Positions 49,105 through 57,645 of a stretch of 64,000 bases of DNA are shown piece by piece. Both the position numbers and the translations under genes were made by a program. The stretch is from positions 1,984,001-2,048,000 of the forward strand of contig NZ_CP168030.1 of NCBI RefSeq assembly GCF_041529975.1, written 5' to 3'. Source of the stretch: Microbacterium maritypicum (GTDB taxonomy: Bacteria; Actinomycetota; Actinomycetes; Actinomycetales; Microbacteriaceae). The first letter of the stretch is position 1; each line of letters starts with the position of its first letter. Below the pieces are notes generated by a model. It saw only the letters and a program-made list of their open reading frames with translations. It did no database searches and was not told the DNA's origin.

Positions 49105-50645
49105 GAGTCGCGCTCCTCTTCGGGGCGCTGCGCAGCGATCGTCGGGTTCGGATGCTCGTGATGCTCGCAGCGGTCGTCGCCGTCACGGTCATCGTCTGCC
49201 TCGCGATCTTCAGCCTTGCCGATGCTCCTGTTCCCGTCGCCCGCGCGGTCACGGTGCTCGGCGGGGCCGCCCTGCTCGTCGGCTTCCTCGTGGGCCCGAT
49301 CCTCGTCGGCGCGGTCGACCAGCTGGATCCCCGTCGGTTCGCGGTCTTCGGCGTGGACGAACGCCAGATGCCCTGGGTGCTCACGCTGGCGGCCTTCGTC
49401 AGTGTGCCCAGCCTGGCGCTGCTCGCCGTCTACATCAGCGTCTGCATCGTCGCGGTCCAGGCGGGAACGCCGTGGCCGCTCGCCATCCTGATGACGCTCC
49501 TCGGCGTCGTGACGACCGTGCTCGTCTCCCGGATCGGTATGGCGGTCAACGCCCTGCTGCTCCCCGAGCGTCGCTCGCGCGAGCTCACCGCGCTGTTCGC
49601 GCTCGCGCTGCTGGTGATCGCGTTCCCCGTCGCGGTGTTCCTCGGGTCCCTGCGCTGGGACGGTCTCGTCCCCGACTCTCTGGCGACGCTGTCGACGGTG
49701 CTCGGGTTCAGTCCGTTCGCCGCGGCGCCTGCCTTCCTCTTCTCGTCCGCTGCAGGAGGGACGGCATCGGCGTGGGTGAGCGGCATCGTGGCGGTCCTCA
49801 CCGTCGGCCTCCTGTGGGTCGCCTGGTCGTGGCTCGTGCGTCGCCTGCTCACGACGACCGAGCGCCCCGTCACCTCGCGAGAGCGCACCGGGCTCGGTTG
49901 GTTCGGTCTCCTGCCGTCCAACGCGTTCGGCGCGATCGCCGCCCGCAGTCTCGTGTACTGGCTCCGGGATCGCCGGTACATCATGAACATCATCGTCGTG
50001 CCGGTCGCCGGGGTGCTGACGGTGCTTCCTCTCATCGTCGCGGGCGTGCCCGTCGAGGTCGCCGCCCTGGTGCCCGTCCCGGTGATGGCGCTCTTCTTCG
50101 GCTGGCTGCCGCACAACGACGTCGCCTACGACTCGACGGCTCTGTGGACCCACGTGGCGAGCGGGGTGCGCGGGCTTCCCGATCGCCTCGGTCGCCTGGT
50201 TCCGGTTCTGCTGGTGGCTGTTCCCGTCCTCGCGATCGCCACGCCGCTGTCGCTCCTCTTCATCGGCGACTGGAGCCTCCTGCTGCCGCTCGGGGGGCTT
50301 GCGGCGAGTCTGCTGTTCTCGGCGCTCGGCATCTCGAGCATCGTCTCGGTCGTGGCCCCGTACGCGGTCTCCCGGCCCGGTGACAGCCCTTTCCAGCAGC
50401 CGCAGCGGCCCAGCTCGCGAGGCACGTGCGGCCCGGCGGCCGCTTTCCTCGGAGCGATCGTGGTCAGCATCCCGACCGCCTGGCTGTTCGCGGCCACGGT
50501 CCTCGAGGGGTCGGCCTATGCGCCGGCGACGTTCTGGGTCGGGCTCCTCGTCGGGCTCACCGTGCTGGCAGCGGGAGCGGTCATCGGCGGCCGCATCTTC
50601 GAGCGCAGCGGCGAGAGGCTGATGGAGTTCGTCGAGACCGCGTGA
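49080..50645 (+). CDS. Multi-spanning ABC exporter membrane protein
   Basis: A protein of 521 aa with about 12 hydrophobic segments and large loops near residues 255-300 and 415-445. It starts with GTG 49080 inside the ATPase gene (25-nt overlap), so the two are coupled and should form one transporter. Length and layout resemble the actinobacterial ABC-2-like double-unit permeases (two groups of six helices). No substrate-specific motif is visible. A loop reading SRPGDSPFQQPQRPSSRGTC separates the last helices. Together with its ATPase it is more likely an exporter than an importer, since no binding protein is encoded. Confidence 0.82.
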   Translation: MAAHVLRLRVALLFGALRSDRRVRMLVMLAAVVAVTVIVCLAIFSLADAPVPVARAVTVLGGAALLVGFLVGPILVGAVDQLDPRRFAVFGVDERQMPWVLTLAAFVSVPSLALLAVYISVCIVAVQAGTPWPLAILMTLLGVVTTVLVSRIGMAVNALLLPERRSRELTALFALALLVIAFPVAVFLGSLRWDGLVPDSLATLSTVLGFSPFAAAPAFLFSSAAGGTASAWVSGIVAVLTVGLLWVAWSWLVRRLLTTTERPVTSRERTGLGWFGLLPSNAFGAIAARSLVYWLRDRRYIMNIIVVPVAGVLTVLPLIVAGVPVEVAALVPVPVMALFFGWLPHNDVAYDSTALWTHVASGVRGLPDRLGRLVPVLLVAVPVLAIATPLSLLFIGDWSLLLPLGGLAASLLFSALGISSIVSVVAPYAVSRPGDSPFQQPQRPSSRGTCGPAAAFLGAIVVSIPTAWLFAATVLEGSAYAPATFWVGLLVGLTVLAAGAVIGGRIFERSGERLMEFVETA

Positions 50646-50673
50646 CGACCGCCCGCGGCGTCTTCGACGCCGC

Positions 50674-50679
50674 TAGACT
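50674..50679 (+). promoter_or_regulatory. -10 element of leaderless DUF3039 gene
   Basis: TAGACT 6 nt before ATG 50686. Confidence 0.6.
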
Positions 50680-50685
50680 CTCGGG

Positions 50686-50952
50686 ATGAGTACTCCGCTG
50701 GACAGCCCCGATCAGGGCGGCGTGGCAACGCTTGATCGCGAACTGGAAGAGCTTCTCCGCGAGGAGAATCTCGAGCCGGGCGACCACGAGCGCTTCTCGC
50801 ACTACGTGAAGAAGGACAAGATCCTCGAGTCCGCGATCACCGGGAAACCGGTGCGGGCACTGTGCGGCAAGAAGTGGACGCCGGGTCGCGACCCGGAGAA
50901 GTTCCCGATCTGCCCCACGTGCAAGGAGATCTACGAGTCGATGATCGGCTGA
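50686..50952 (+). CDS. DUF3039 small zinc-ribbon-like protein
   Basis: A protein of 88 aa. The C-terminal half, ALCGKKWTPGRDPEKFPICPTCKEIY, carries Cys at three positions (C, then C-x2-C) together with HYVKKDK upstream, a likely single zinc site. It matches DUF3039, a small conserved actinobacterial family of unknown function. The N-terminal 35 residues are acidic (ELEELLREENLEPGDHERF). It is monocistronic with a leaderless start and converges on pncB with 2 nt between stops. Confidence 0.88.
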   Translation: MSTPLDSPDQGGVATLDRELEELLREENLEPGDHERFSHYVKKDKILESAITGKPVRALCGKKWTPGRDPEKFPICPTCKEIYESMIG

Positions 50953-50954
50953 CG

Positions 50955-52280
50955 TCAGTCGGCTTCGACGTACACGGTGGGAATCGCCGGGTCGGACTTG
51001 CTGAGCGCGAGAGCGCGCACCGGCAGTTCCTCGCGCACGCGCAGGTGGTGCGCTCGCGCGGCCGCCGTCCCCTCCGCGCCCTCGTGGGCGGTGTCGATGT
51101 CGCCGGCCTCGACGAAGGTCACCTGAAGCGCACGGCCGTCGGGGTGCTCGTCGGGCGTGTCCAGTTCCTCGAAGCCGTCGGAGACGACGACGGTCTCTGC
51201 GGTCGCGACGCCGTCGACCACGGTGCGGAACGCCGCCTTGCGGCCGCCGTACGAGGCCTTGTCGGCAGACGCCTTCGCCACCCCGATCCACGACCCGTCG
51301 GCATCCTGCCGTGCGACGAGCTTGTAGACCATGCTCGCCGTGGGGTATCCGGAGCCGGTGACCACGGATGTGCCGACACCGTAGGCATCGACCGGTGATG
51401 CGGCGAGAGCCGCGATGGCGTACTCGTCGAGGTCGCTGGTCACGGTGATGCGTGTGTGGGCGGCACCGAGCTCGTCGAGCTGTGCGCGCACATCCGCGGC
51501 GACGATCGGAAGGTCGCCGGAGTCGATGCGCACACCGCCGAGACGGGGGCCGGCGACGCGGATCGCCGTCTCGACGCCGGTGCGGATGTCGTACGTGTCG
51601 ACGAGCAGCGTGGTGTCGGCGCCCATGCTCGCCACCTGGGCGCGGAACGCCTCCTCCTCGGTGTCGTGCAGCAGCGTCCACGAGTGGGCGGCCGTGCCCA
51701 TCGTGGGAATGCCCCAGCTCCGCCCGGCTTCGAGGTTGCTCGTCGCGCCGAACCCCGCGATGTAGGCGGCGCGGGCTGCGGCCACTGCTGAGCGTTCGGC
51801 CGCACGTCGCGAACCCATCTCCGCCAGCGGACGCTCGCCCGCCGCGATGCTCATCCGCGCGGCGGCGGTCGCGACTGCTGAGTCGTGGTTGAGCACGCTG
51901 AGCGCCAGCGTCTCCAGGACCACCGCGTCGGCGAACGTCCCCTCGACGGTGAGGATGGGGGAGCCGGGGAAGTACAGTTCACCCTCGCGGTAACCGCGGA
52001 TCGATCCGGTGAACCGGTAGTCCTCGAGGTACTTCAGCGACTCGGCGTCCACGACCTGCGCGTCACGCAGGAAGCGCAGCTCCTCCTCACCGAAGCGGAA
52101 CTCGCGCAGCAGCCCGAGAAGGCGACCGGTGCCGGCCACCACGCCGAACCGGCGACCGCCGGACAAGCGGCGGGAGAACAGTTCGAAGACGCTGGGACGG
52201 AAGGCCGTCCCGTCCCGGAGGGAAGCGGCGAGCATCGTCAGCTCGTAGCGGTCGGTGAGCAGCGCCGTCGACGTGGTCAT
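50955..52280 (-). CDS. pncB: Nicotinate phosphoribosyltransferase
   Basis: A protein of 441 aa that makes nicotinate mononucleotide from nicotinate and PRPP in NAD salvage. N-terminal [18 protein letters not shown], the FEL(F)SRRL motif, [13 protein letters not shown], and the barrel block [21 protein letters not shown] (residues ~245-265) are all typical. The start is ATG 52280, 6 nt after TAAGCT, a -10 element that lies inside an inverted repeat. It is divergent from murI with 63 bp between start codons. Confidence 0.94.
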   Translation of the reverse strand: MTTSTALLTDRYELTMLAASLRDGTAFRPSVFELFSRRLSGGRRFGVVAGTGRLLGLLREFRFGEEELRFLRDAQVVDAESLKYLEDYRFTGSIRGYREGELYFPGSPILTVEGTFADAVVLETLALSVLNHDSAVATAAARMSIAAGERPLAEMGSRRAAERSAVAAARAAYIAGFGATSNLEAGRSWGIPTMGTAAHSWTLLHDTEEEAFRAQVASMGADTTLLVDTYDIRTGVETAIRVAGPRLGGVRIDSGDLPIVAADVRAQLDELGAAHTRITVTSDLDEYAIAALAASPVDAYGVGTSVVTGSGYPTASMVYKLVARQDADGSWIGVAKASADKASYGGRKAAFRTVVDGVATAETVVVSDGFEELDTPDEHPDGRALQVTFVEAGDIDTAHEGAEGTAAARAHHLRVREELPVRALALSKSDPAIPTVYVEAD

Positions 52281-52281
52281 G

Positions 52282-52299
52282 CGCTCAGCTTACTGAGCG
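52282..52299. promoter_or_regulatory. Inverted repeat over the pncB -10 element
   Basis: CGCTCAG-CTTA-CTGAGCG (7-bp arms) covers the pncB -10 TAAGCT (52287-52292, minus strand) and ends 18 nt from the leaderless start. A repressor bound here would block pncB. Alternatively it is a chance palindrome. Confidence 0.45.
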
Positions 52300-52329
52300 T
52301 GCTGATGCGCGCGTCGGGCCGCGCGCGGG

Positions 52330-52335
52330 TAGGCT
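52330..52335 (+). promoter_or_regulatory. -10 element of leaderless murI
   Basis: TAGGCT 8 nt before ATG 52344. Confidence 0.5.
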
Positions 52336-52343
52336 GGGGAGTC

Positions 52344-53174
52344 ATGAACGACGCGCCGATCGGGATCTTCGACTCCGGTGTCGGCGGGCTCACGGTGGCG
52401 CGGGCCATCCGCGCCCAGCTGCCCCGAGAGTCCTTCGTCTACATCGGCGACACCGCGCACTCCCCGTACGGCCCCAAGCCGATCGCCGACGTCCGCCGCT
52501 ACTCGCTCGAGGTACTCGACACACTTGTCGACCAGGGTGTGAAGATGCTCGTGATCGCGTGCAACACGGCGTCGGCGGCGATGCTCCGTGACGCGCGCGA
52601 GCGATACGACATCCCCGTCGTCGAGGTCATCGGCCCCGCCGTGCGCCGAGCCGTCTCCACGACGCGCAACGGGCGGGTCGGCGTCATCGGCACGGTGGGC
52701 ACCATCGGATCCCGGGCCTACCAGGACATGCTCGAGGTGAACGAGAGACTGCGGGTCTTCACGGCGGCCTGTCCGCGGTTCGTCGAGTTCGTCGAAGCGG
52801 GGATCACGGGTACGCCCGAGGTCCTCGCGGTCGCCGAGGAGTACCTCGCCCCGTTGCGGAACGCGGACGTGGACACGCTCGTGCTCGGGTGCACGCACTA
52901 TCCGTTCCTCCGCGGTGCCATCAGCTATGTCATGGGAGAGGGCGTCACCCTCGTCTCCAGCGACGACGAGACCGCAGGCGACGTGTACCGCCAGCTGGTC
53001 AGAGGCGACCTCCTGGCGTCGCCCGACGCGACGGCGACCTACGTCTACGAGGCCACCGGAGCCTCGGCCGATGAATTCACGGCATTGGCCAACCGGCTCA
53101 TGGGTCGTGAGGTCCGCGACGTGCAGCTCGTGCAGACCGGCGTGATCCCCCTTCCCCGCATCGCCTTCGAGTAA
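52344..53174 (+). CDS. murI: Glutamate racemase
   Basis: A protein of 276 aa that supplies D-glutamate for peptidoglycan. The two catalytic cysteines are in [12 protein letters not shown] (~residue 73) and [13 protein letters not shown] (~185). [14 protein letters not shown] and [11 protein letters not shown] complete the signature. I start at ATG 52344 ([15 protein letters not shown]), as the family does. It heads a murI-rph-rdgB row, with a small hairpin in the 53-bp gap before rph. Confidence 0.95.
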   Translation: MNDAPIGIFDSGVGGLTVARAIRAQLPRESFVYIGDTAHSPYGPKPIADVRRYSLEVLDTLVDQGVKMLVIACNTASAAMLRDARERYDIPVVEVIGPAVRRAVSTTRNGRVGVIGTVGTIGSRAYQDMLEVNERLRVFTAACPRFVEFVEAGITGTPEVLAVAEEYLAPLRNADVDTLVLGCTHYPFLRGAISYVMGEGVTLVSSDDETAGDVYRQLVRGDLLASPDATATYVYEATGASADEFTALANRLMGREVRDVQLVQTGVIPLPRIAFE

Positions 53175-53182
53175 GGCCTCCT

Positions 53183-53204
53183 CGAATCGTCCTGACTCGA
53201 TTCG
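53183..53204 (+). terminator. Small hairpin between murI and rph
   Basis: A 7-bp perfect stem CGAATCG / CGATTCG with an 8-nt loop, 8 nt after the murI stop. It is weak and may be a processing or partial termination site. Confidence 0.4.
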
Positions 53205-53227
53205 TCCACCCCGACCGAGAGAAGCAC

Positions 53228-53965
53228 ATGACCGAAATCGTCCGCGTCGACGGCCGTTCCACCGACCAGCTGCGAGAGATCACCATCGAGCGCAACTGGA
53301 GCGCGCACGCCGAGGGGTCCGCCCTGATCAGCTTCGGCGGCACGAAGGTGCTGTGCACCGCCTCCTTCACCAACGGCGTCCCGCGCTGGCTGACCGGGAA
53401 GGGCAAGGGATGGGTGACGGCCGAGTACTCGATGCTCCCGCGTGCGACGAACAGCCGCAACGACCGCGAGAGCGTCAAGGGGCGTATCGGCGGTCGCACA
53501 CACGAGATCTCCCGCCTCATCGGCCGCGCGCTGCGCGCCGTCGTCGACACCAAGGCACTCGGTGAGAACACGATCGTGATCGACTGCGATGTGCTGCAGG
53601 CAGACGGTGGCACGCGCACCGCAGCCATCACGGGCGCGTACGTAGCGCTGGCCGACGCGATCGAGTGGGGTCGGGAGAAGAAGTTCATCGGCAAGAACTC
53701 CACGCCGCTGCTCGACTCCGTGGCCGCCGTGTCGGTGGGGATCATCGATGGCGAGCCCATGCTCGATCTGGCATACACCGAGGATGTCCGCGCCGAGACC
53801 GACATGAACGTCGTGGTCACCGGGCGCGGGCTCTTCGTCGAGGTGCAGGGCACCGCCGAGGGAGCGCCGTTCGACAAGCGCGAACTCGATGCGCTGCTCG
53901 AGCTCGGCGTGGCCGGCTGTGAGGATCTGAAGGGCAAGCAGCTCGCCGCGCTGGCGGGGGAGTGA
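53228..53965 (+). CDS. rph: Ribonuclease PH
   Basis: A protein of 245 aa, a phosphate-dependent 3'-5' exoribonuclease that trims tRNA 3' ends. Typical blocks are [13 protein letters not shown] at the start, [31 protein letters not shown], the GRALRAVVD helix, and [19 protein letters not shown] with the phosphate-site residues. Length matches the hexameric family. GAGAGAAG lies a few bases before the ATG. It is followed immediately by rdgB, a pairing common in actinobacteria. Confidence 0.96.
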   Translation: MTEIVRVDGRSTDQLREITIERNWSAHAEGSALISFGGTKVLCTASFTNGVPRWLTGKGKGWVTAEYSMLPRATNSRNDRESVKGRIGGRTHEISRLIGRALRAVVDTKALGENTIVIDCDVLQADGGTRTAAITGAYVALADAIEWGREKKFIGKNSTPLLDSVAAVSVGIIDGEPMLDLAYTEDVRAETDMNVVVTGRGLFVEVQGTAEGAPFDKRELDALLELGVAGCEDLKGKQLAALAGE

Positions 53966-53967
53966 CG

Positions 53968-54561
53968 ATGCAGGTCGTCCTCGCGACCCACAACGCCCAC
54001 AAGGTCGCGGAGTTCCAGCAGATCGTGGCGCAGGCGCGTCCTGACCTCGAGGTCGTCGGCTACGACGGACCCGAACCGGTCGAAGACGGAGTCACCTTCG
54101 CCGAGAACGCGCTGATCAAGGCGCGGGCGGCGTCCGCGCACACCGGACTCGCGGCCCTGGCTGACGACTCCGGGATCTGCGTCGACGTGCTCGGCGGCTC
54201 TCCCGGAGTCTTCTCCGCCTACTGGGCAGGACAGAAGAAGGATGCCGCGGCGAACCTCGAGCTTCTGCTCGATCAGCTGCGCGATATCGCTGACCCGCAC
54301 CGGGCCGCGCACTTCACCTCGACGATCGCTCTGGTTCTGCCGGATGGACGCGAGCATGTCGTGGAGGGGCGCTGGCCTGGGCGCCTCGCGCACGCGTCGT
54401 CGGGCGACGGCGGCTTCGGATACGACCCGATCTTCATCCCGGACGGGCAGCCGGAAGGGCAGGAGCGGACCGTGGGTGGCTTCTCCGCGGACGAGAAGCA
54501 GTCGCAGTCGCATCGGGCCCGCGCTTTCGCCGAACTGCTGCCGCTGCTCGGCGCGCTCTGA
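53968..54561 (+). CDS. rdgB: dITP/XTP pyrophosphatase
   Basis: A protein of 197 aa that removes deaminated purine triphosphates. The substrate loop is LATHNAHKVAEFQQI, the metal-binding acidic region is FAENALIKARAA ... LADDSGICVDVLGGSPGVFSAYW, and the base-recognition block is DGGFGYDPIFIPDG. I prefer ATG 53968, 6 nt after GGGGGAG; GTG 53962 would overlap the rph stop and add two residues. It is the second house-cleaning NTP pyrophosphatase in the window, with maf. Confidence 0.95.
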   Translation: MQVVLATHNAHKVAEFQQIVAQARPDLEVVGYDGPEPVEDGVTFAENALIKARAASAHTGLAALADDSGICVDVLGGSPGVFSAYWAGQKKDAAANLELLLDQLRDIADPHRAAHFTSTIALVLPDGREHVVEGRWPGRLAHASSGDGGFGYDPIFIPDGQPEGQERTVGGFSADEKQSQSHRARAFAELLPLLGAL

Positions 54562-54596
54562 CGTCGCACGGTCCTTCAGTGAACCGCAGATGACGG

Positions 54597-54610
54597 TGAG
54601 AATCGTTACC
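54597..54610. promoter_or_regulatory. Fur/Zur-box-like sequence upstream of the CDF gene
   Basis: TGAGAATCGTTACC resembles the half-palindromic core of actinobacterial Zur/Fur boxes (TGANAATNNTTNNCA-like). It lies ~58-71 bp upstream of the likely transcription start of a metal exporter, a position suited to an activator. Confidence 0.35.
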
Positions 54611-54614
54611 CTTC

Positions 54615-54626
54615 CCGACTAGTCGG
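54615..54626. promoter_or_regulatory. 12-bp palindrome upstream of the CDF gene
   Basis: CCGACTAGTCGG is a perfect palindrome placed just upstream of the -35 zone of the CDF promoter. It may be a second operator; otherwise it is unexplained. Confidence 0.4.
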
Positions 54627-54647
54627 AACCGGGCTTCCGGCCCGGTT
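54627..54647 (+). terminator. Hairpin between rdgB and the CDF gene
   Basis: An 8-bp perfect stem AACCGGGC / GCCCGGTT with a 5-nt loop, directly after the palindrome at 54615 and overlapping the -35 region of the next promoter. Confidence 0.5.
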
Positions 54648-54655
54648 TCCCGGTC

Positions 54656-54661
54656 TAGCCT
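54656..54661 (+). promoter_or_regulatory. -10 element of leaderless CDF exporter gene
   Basis: TAGCCT 6 nt before ATG 54668. Confidence 0.6.
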
Positions 54662-54667
54662 GGGGGC

Positions 54668-55588
54668 ATGCACGATCACGCACCCGCTGCCGGCGGCATT
54701 CGTTCAGCCAGTAGTCGACGCCTGCTGGCGATCTCGTTGTCGCTCACCGCGACCGTGATGGTCGTGCAGGTCGTCGGTGCGATCCTGACCGGATCGCTCG
54801 CGCTCCTCGCGGACGCCGCCCACATGTTCACGGATGCGTCCGCCCTCGTCATCGCGCTGATCGCGGCGACGGTGGCGGCACGCCCGGCCGATGACCGGCG
54901 CACCTTCGGCTATCAGCGCGCCGAGGTGTTCGGGGCGCTGATCAACGCCGTGATCCTGATCGCCCTGGCGACCTGGGTCGCCGTCGAGGGAATCGGGCGG
55001 CTCGTGAACCCGGGCGAGGTCGAGGTCGCCGGCGGGCTCATGCTGGTCGTCGCCGTGGTCGGCCTGTTCGCGAACGCCATCTCGATGTGGCTGCTGAGCC
55101 GCGCGCAGCGGACGAGCATCAACGTGCGCGGCGCATATCTCGAGGTGATGGGCGACCTGATCGGATCGGCGGCTGTCATCGTCGCGGCCATCGTCATCCT
55201 CCTCACCGGATGGATGCCGGCGGACGCCATCGCCTCGCTCTTCATCGCCGCGATGATCCTCCCGCGGGCGATCACGCTCCTGCGCGAGGTCTTCTCGGTC
55301 CTCGCCGAGTCCGCGCCGAAGGGGACCGCTGTCAGCGACATACGGACGCACCTGCTCGGCTATGCGGGTGTCATCGGCGTGCATGACGTCCACGTCTGGC
55401 AGCTGACCCGAGGCGCCCCGGTCTTCACGGCCCACGTGAGCGTCGATCCGCAGTTGCTCGCCGACGGACGGTCGACGCAGCTGCTCTCCGACATGCAGGC
55501 GTGTCTTGCCGATCACTTCGATGTCGCGCACTCGACGTTCCAGATCGAGCCGGCCGAGCAGTCCGACTGCGAACCGCATCACGCCTGA
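54668..55588 (+). CDS. Cation diffusion facilitator (zinc/cobalt-type) exporter
   Basis: A protein of 306 aa with six membrane helices and a cytosolic C-terminal domain. Metal-site residues are visible as ALLADAAHMFTDASAL in helix 2 (residues ~42-57) and EVMGDLIGSAAVIVAA in helix 5 (His replaced by Glu/Met-flanked Asp, as in several CDFs). The C-terminal domain ends in DCEPHHA, a His/Cys-bearing tail. It expels divalent metals by proton exchange. The leaderless start is clear. Upstream sequence contains a Zur-like box and a palindrome that may give metal control. Confidence 0.9.
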   Translation: MHDHAPAAGGIRSASSRRLLAISLSLTATVMVVQVVGAILTGSLALLADAAHMFTDASALVIALIAATVAARPADDRRTFGYQRAEVFGALINAVILIALATWVAVEGIGRLVNPGEVEVAGGLMLVVAVVGLFANAISMWLLSRAQRTSINVRGAYLEVMGDLIGSAAVIVAAIVILLTGWMPADAIASLFIAAMILPRAITLLREVFSVLAESAPKGTAVSDIRTHLLGYAGVIGVHDVHVWQLTRGAPVFTAHVSVDPQLLADGRSTQLLSDMQACLADHFDVAHSTFQIEPAEQSDCEPHHA

Positions 55589-55610
55589 GCCGCCGTGACG
55601 AGCGAGTTGG

Positions 55611-57587
55611 TCAGACCTCCACGACGATGTCGTCCGGCTCTTTGTCCGGGCGCAGTCCGCGCCACCGTGCGTGACGGAGCACTCCGTCCGGGGTCCAGTT
55701 CGCGAACTCCACCTCGCCGACGAGCTCAGGACGCACCCAGAGCGCATCGGACGCATCGGGGGCCGGCACACCATCGAGGGGAACGGTCTTCACGCGCAGA
55801 GGTTCGAGGCGAGTGAGAAGGTCGCGCAGGATGCGGTCGGTGAACCCGGAGCCCACGCGGCCGACGTAGCGGAGCCGAATCGATCCATCGACGCCGCGCG
55901 CCGGTTCGGGCACCGCCAGCAGCAGAGAGCCGAGGGTGCTCTCCCTGTCGCCTTTTCCCGGGCGGATGCCGACGATCACGGCCTCCTGCATCCGGGTGTG
56001 CTTGAGCTTCAGCCAGGACGGGCTTCGTTGCCCCGGGCGGTAGCGGGACTGCGGATCCTTGACCACGACCCCCTCGAGTCCGAACTCCCGGCTCGCGGCC
56101 AGGGCAGCATCGACGTCGTCGAAGACCGGCGGGAGCTGGACGGGAGCGTCGAGGTCGGCGATCACGTCTTCGAGCAGTGTGCGCCTTTCCCGCAGCGGCA
56201 TTCCGGTGAGGTCATGACCGTCGAGGCGCAGCAGATCGAACAGCATGTAGACGATCGGCGTGCGGATGACCTCACGCTCGATCTCACGCGGCCGCGTGAG
56301 GTGCATGCGGTTCTGCAGCAGCGAGAAGCTCGGTCGCCCGTGGCCGTCGAACGCCACGATCTCCCCGTCCACGACGGCGTCCGTGACAGGGAGGAACGGC
56401 GCACCATCCGCTGTCAGTTCGGGGTAGCGGGCGGTGATATCGGTGCCGCGACGTGCGTGCAGCAGCATCCGCCCGTCCGCCCACGTGCCCATCGCGCGGA
56501 TGCCGTCCCACTTCACCTCGACCCAAGAGGCGTCGCTCAGCGCGCGCGCGACTCCGGGCGTGCCGTTCTCCGCGAGCATCGGTGCGAGCGTGGCGGCGGT
56601 GCTGTCGGTCGCCGGGATCGGTCCGCTACGCGGATGGCGCGAAGATCGACGCGGCGATGTCGTCGCCGCGGGCGGCGGCGTCGGCGTCGACTCGATGGCG
56701 AGGGGTCGAAGGCTCGCGAGAGGATCCATGCCCGAAGCCGACCTGTCCAGAACCTGTTCGAAGTCGAGCTGCGCCAGGGCGGGGTCGTCGAGCTCCTCCC
56801 AGGTGCGAGGGGCGGCGACCCAGGGGCGTGCGCGACCACGAAGGGAGTAGGGCGAGATGGTCGTCTTCTTGCCGTTGTTCTGGCTCCAGTCGAGGAAGAC
56901 CTTCCCCCCGCGCACCGCCTTCGACATGACGCTGGTGGCGAGGTCGGGGTGATCGTTCTCGATCAGGCGCGCGAGCTCCTTCACGACGGCGGAGATCTCG
57001 TCGCTGGTCTGCTCGCCCGGCAGAGCCGCGTAGAGGTGGATGCCCTTGCTCCCGCTCGTCACAGGGAACGGATCGAGTCCCATGTCGGTCAGGATGACGC
57101 GGGCGAACCGGGCGACCTCGGCGCACTGCGCAAGACCCACCCCGGGCCCGGGATCGAGATCGAGGACGAGACGATCGGGGCGACCGGGCAGCCCGTCCGG
57201 GGCGAAGCGCCATTGCGGCACGTGCAGTTCGATCGCCGCGACCTGGGCGAGCCACACCAGGGTGGGCACGTCTTCGACCAGCGGATACTCTTTCGGTCCG
57301 TCGGAGTGCTGGATCGCCTGCCGCGGAATCCACTCGGGTGCCCCGGGTTCGAGCTGTTTCGTGAAGAACGCATCGGCCGGAGCATCCTCCGTCCCGACGC
57401 CCTCCACCCAGCGCTTGCGCGTGACCGGTCGCCCGTCCAGGAGGGGGAGCAGAAGAGGAGCGATGGTGCTGTAGTAGGCGATGACCTCGCCCTTGGTGGT
57501 GCCGGTCTCGGGATAGACGACCTTGTCGAGGTTCGTCACGCGCAGACGACGGCCGCCGACCTGCACGACCTGCCCCTGTCCGACCAT
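55611..57587 (-). CDS. ligD: LigD-type polymerase-ligase (no nuclease domain)
   Basis: A protein of 658 aa. Residues ~1-290 are the primase-like polymerase domain (LVLDLDPGPGVGL, TSGSKGIHLYAA, KVFLDWSQNN). A Pro/Thr/Arg linker (~305-350) leads to the ATP-dependent ligase domain with the nucleotidyl Lys in VEVKWDGIRAMG (~368) and an OB-fold with LKHTRMQEAVIVG. The 3'-phosphoesterase domain of mycobacterial LigD is missing, and the order Pol-Lig is kept. It would fill and seal double-strand ends held by Ku, encoded divergently next to it. I start at ATG 57587, 6 nt after TACGCT; a GTG at 57638 would run into the ku promoter. Confidence 0.92.
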   Translation of the reverse strand: MVGQGQVVQVGGRRLRVTNLDKVVYPETGTTKGEVIAYYSTIAPLLLPLLDGRPVTRKRWVEGVGTEDAPADAFFTKQLEPGAPEWIPRQAIQHSDGPKEYPLVEDVPTLVWLAQVAAIELHVPQWRFAPDGLPGRPDRLVLDLDPGPGVGLAQCAEVARFARVILTDMGLDPFPVTSGSKGIHLYAALPGEQTSDEISAVVKELARLIENDHPDLATSVMSKAVRGGKVFLDWSQNNGKKTTISPYSLRGRARPWVAAPRTWEELDDPALAQLDFEQVLDRSASGMDPLASLRPLAIESTPTPPPAATTSPRRSSRHPRSGPIPATDSTAATLAPMLAENGTPGVARALSDASWVEVKWDGIRAMGTWADGRMLLHARRGTDITARYPELTADGAPFLPVTDAVVDGEIVAFDGHGRPSFSLLQNRMHLTRPREIEREVIRTPIVYMLFDLLRLDGHDLTGMPLRERRTLLEDVIADLDAPVQLPPVFDDVDAALAASREFGLEGVVVKDPQSRYRPGQRSPSWLKLKHTRMQEAVIVGIRPGKGDRESTLGSLLLAVPEPARGVDGSIRLRYVGRVGSGFTDRILRDLLTRLEPLRVKTVPLDGVPAPDASDALWVRPELVGEVEFANWTPDGVLRHARWRGLRPDKEPDDIVVEV

Positions 57588-57593
57588 GCAGCC

Positions 57594-57599
57594 AGCGTA
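57594..57599 (-). promoter_or_regulatory. -10 element of leaderless ligD
   Basis: TACGCT on the minus strand, 6 nt before ATG 57587. Confidence 0.55.
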
Positions 57600-57645
57600 G
57601 TCAAGGGTCTGGCCGCGACGGTGTCGGCTGGTGTTCACTGGTCAC

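Noticed and set aside
53962..53970. GTG 53962 as rdgB start
   Set aside because: ATG 53968 has GGGGGAG at good spacing; the GTG would only add two residues. Not excluded.
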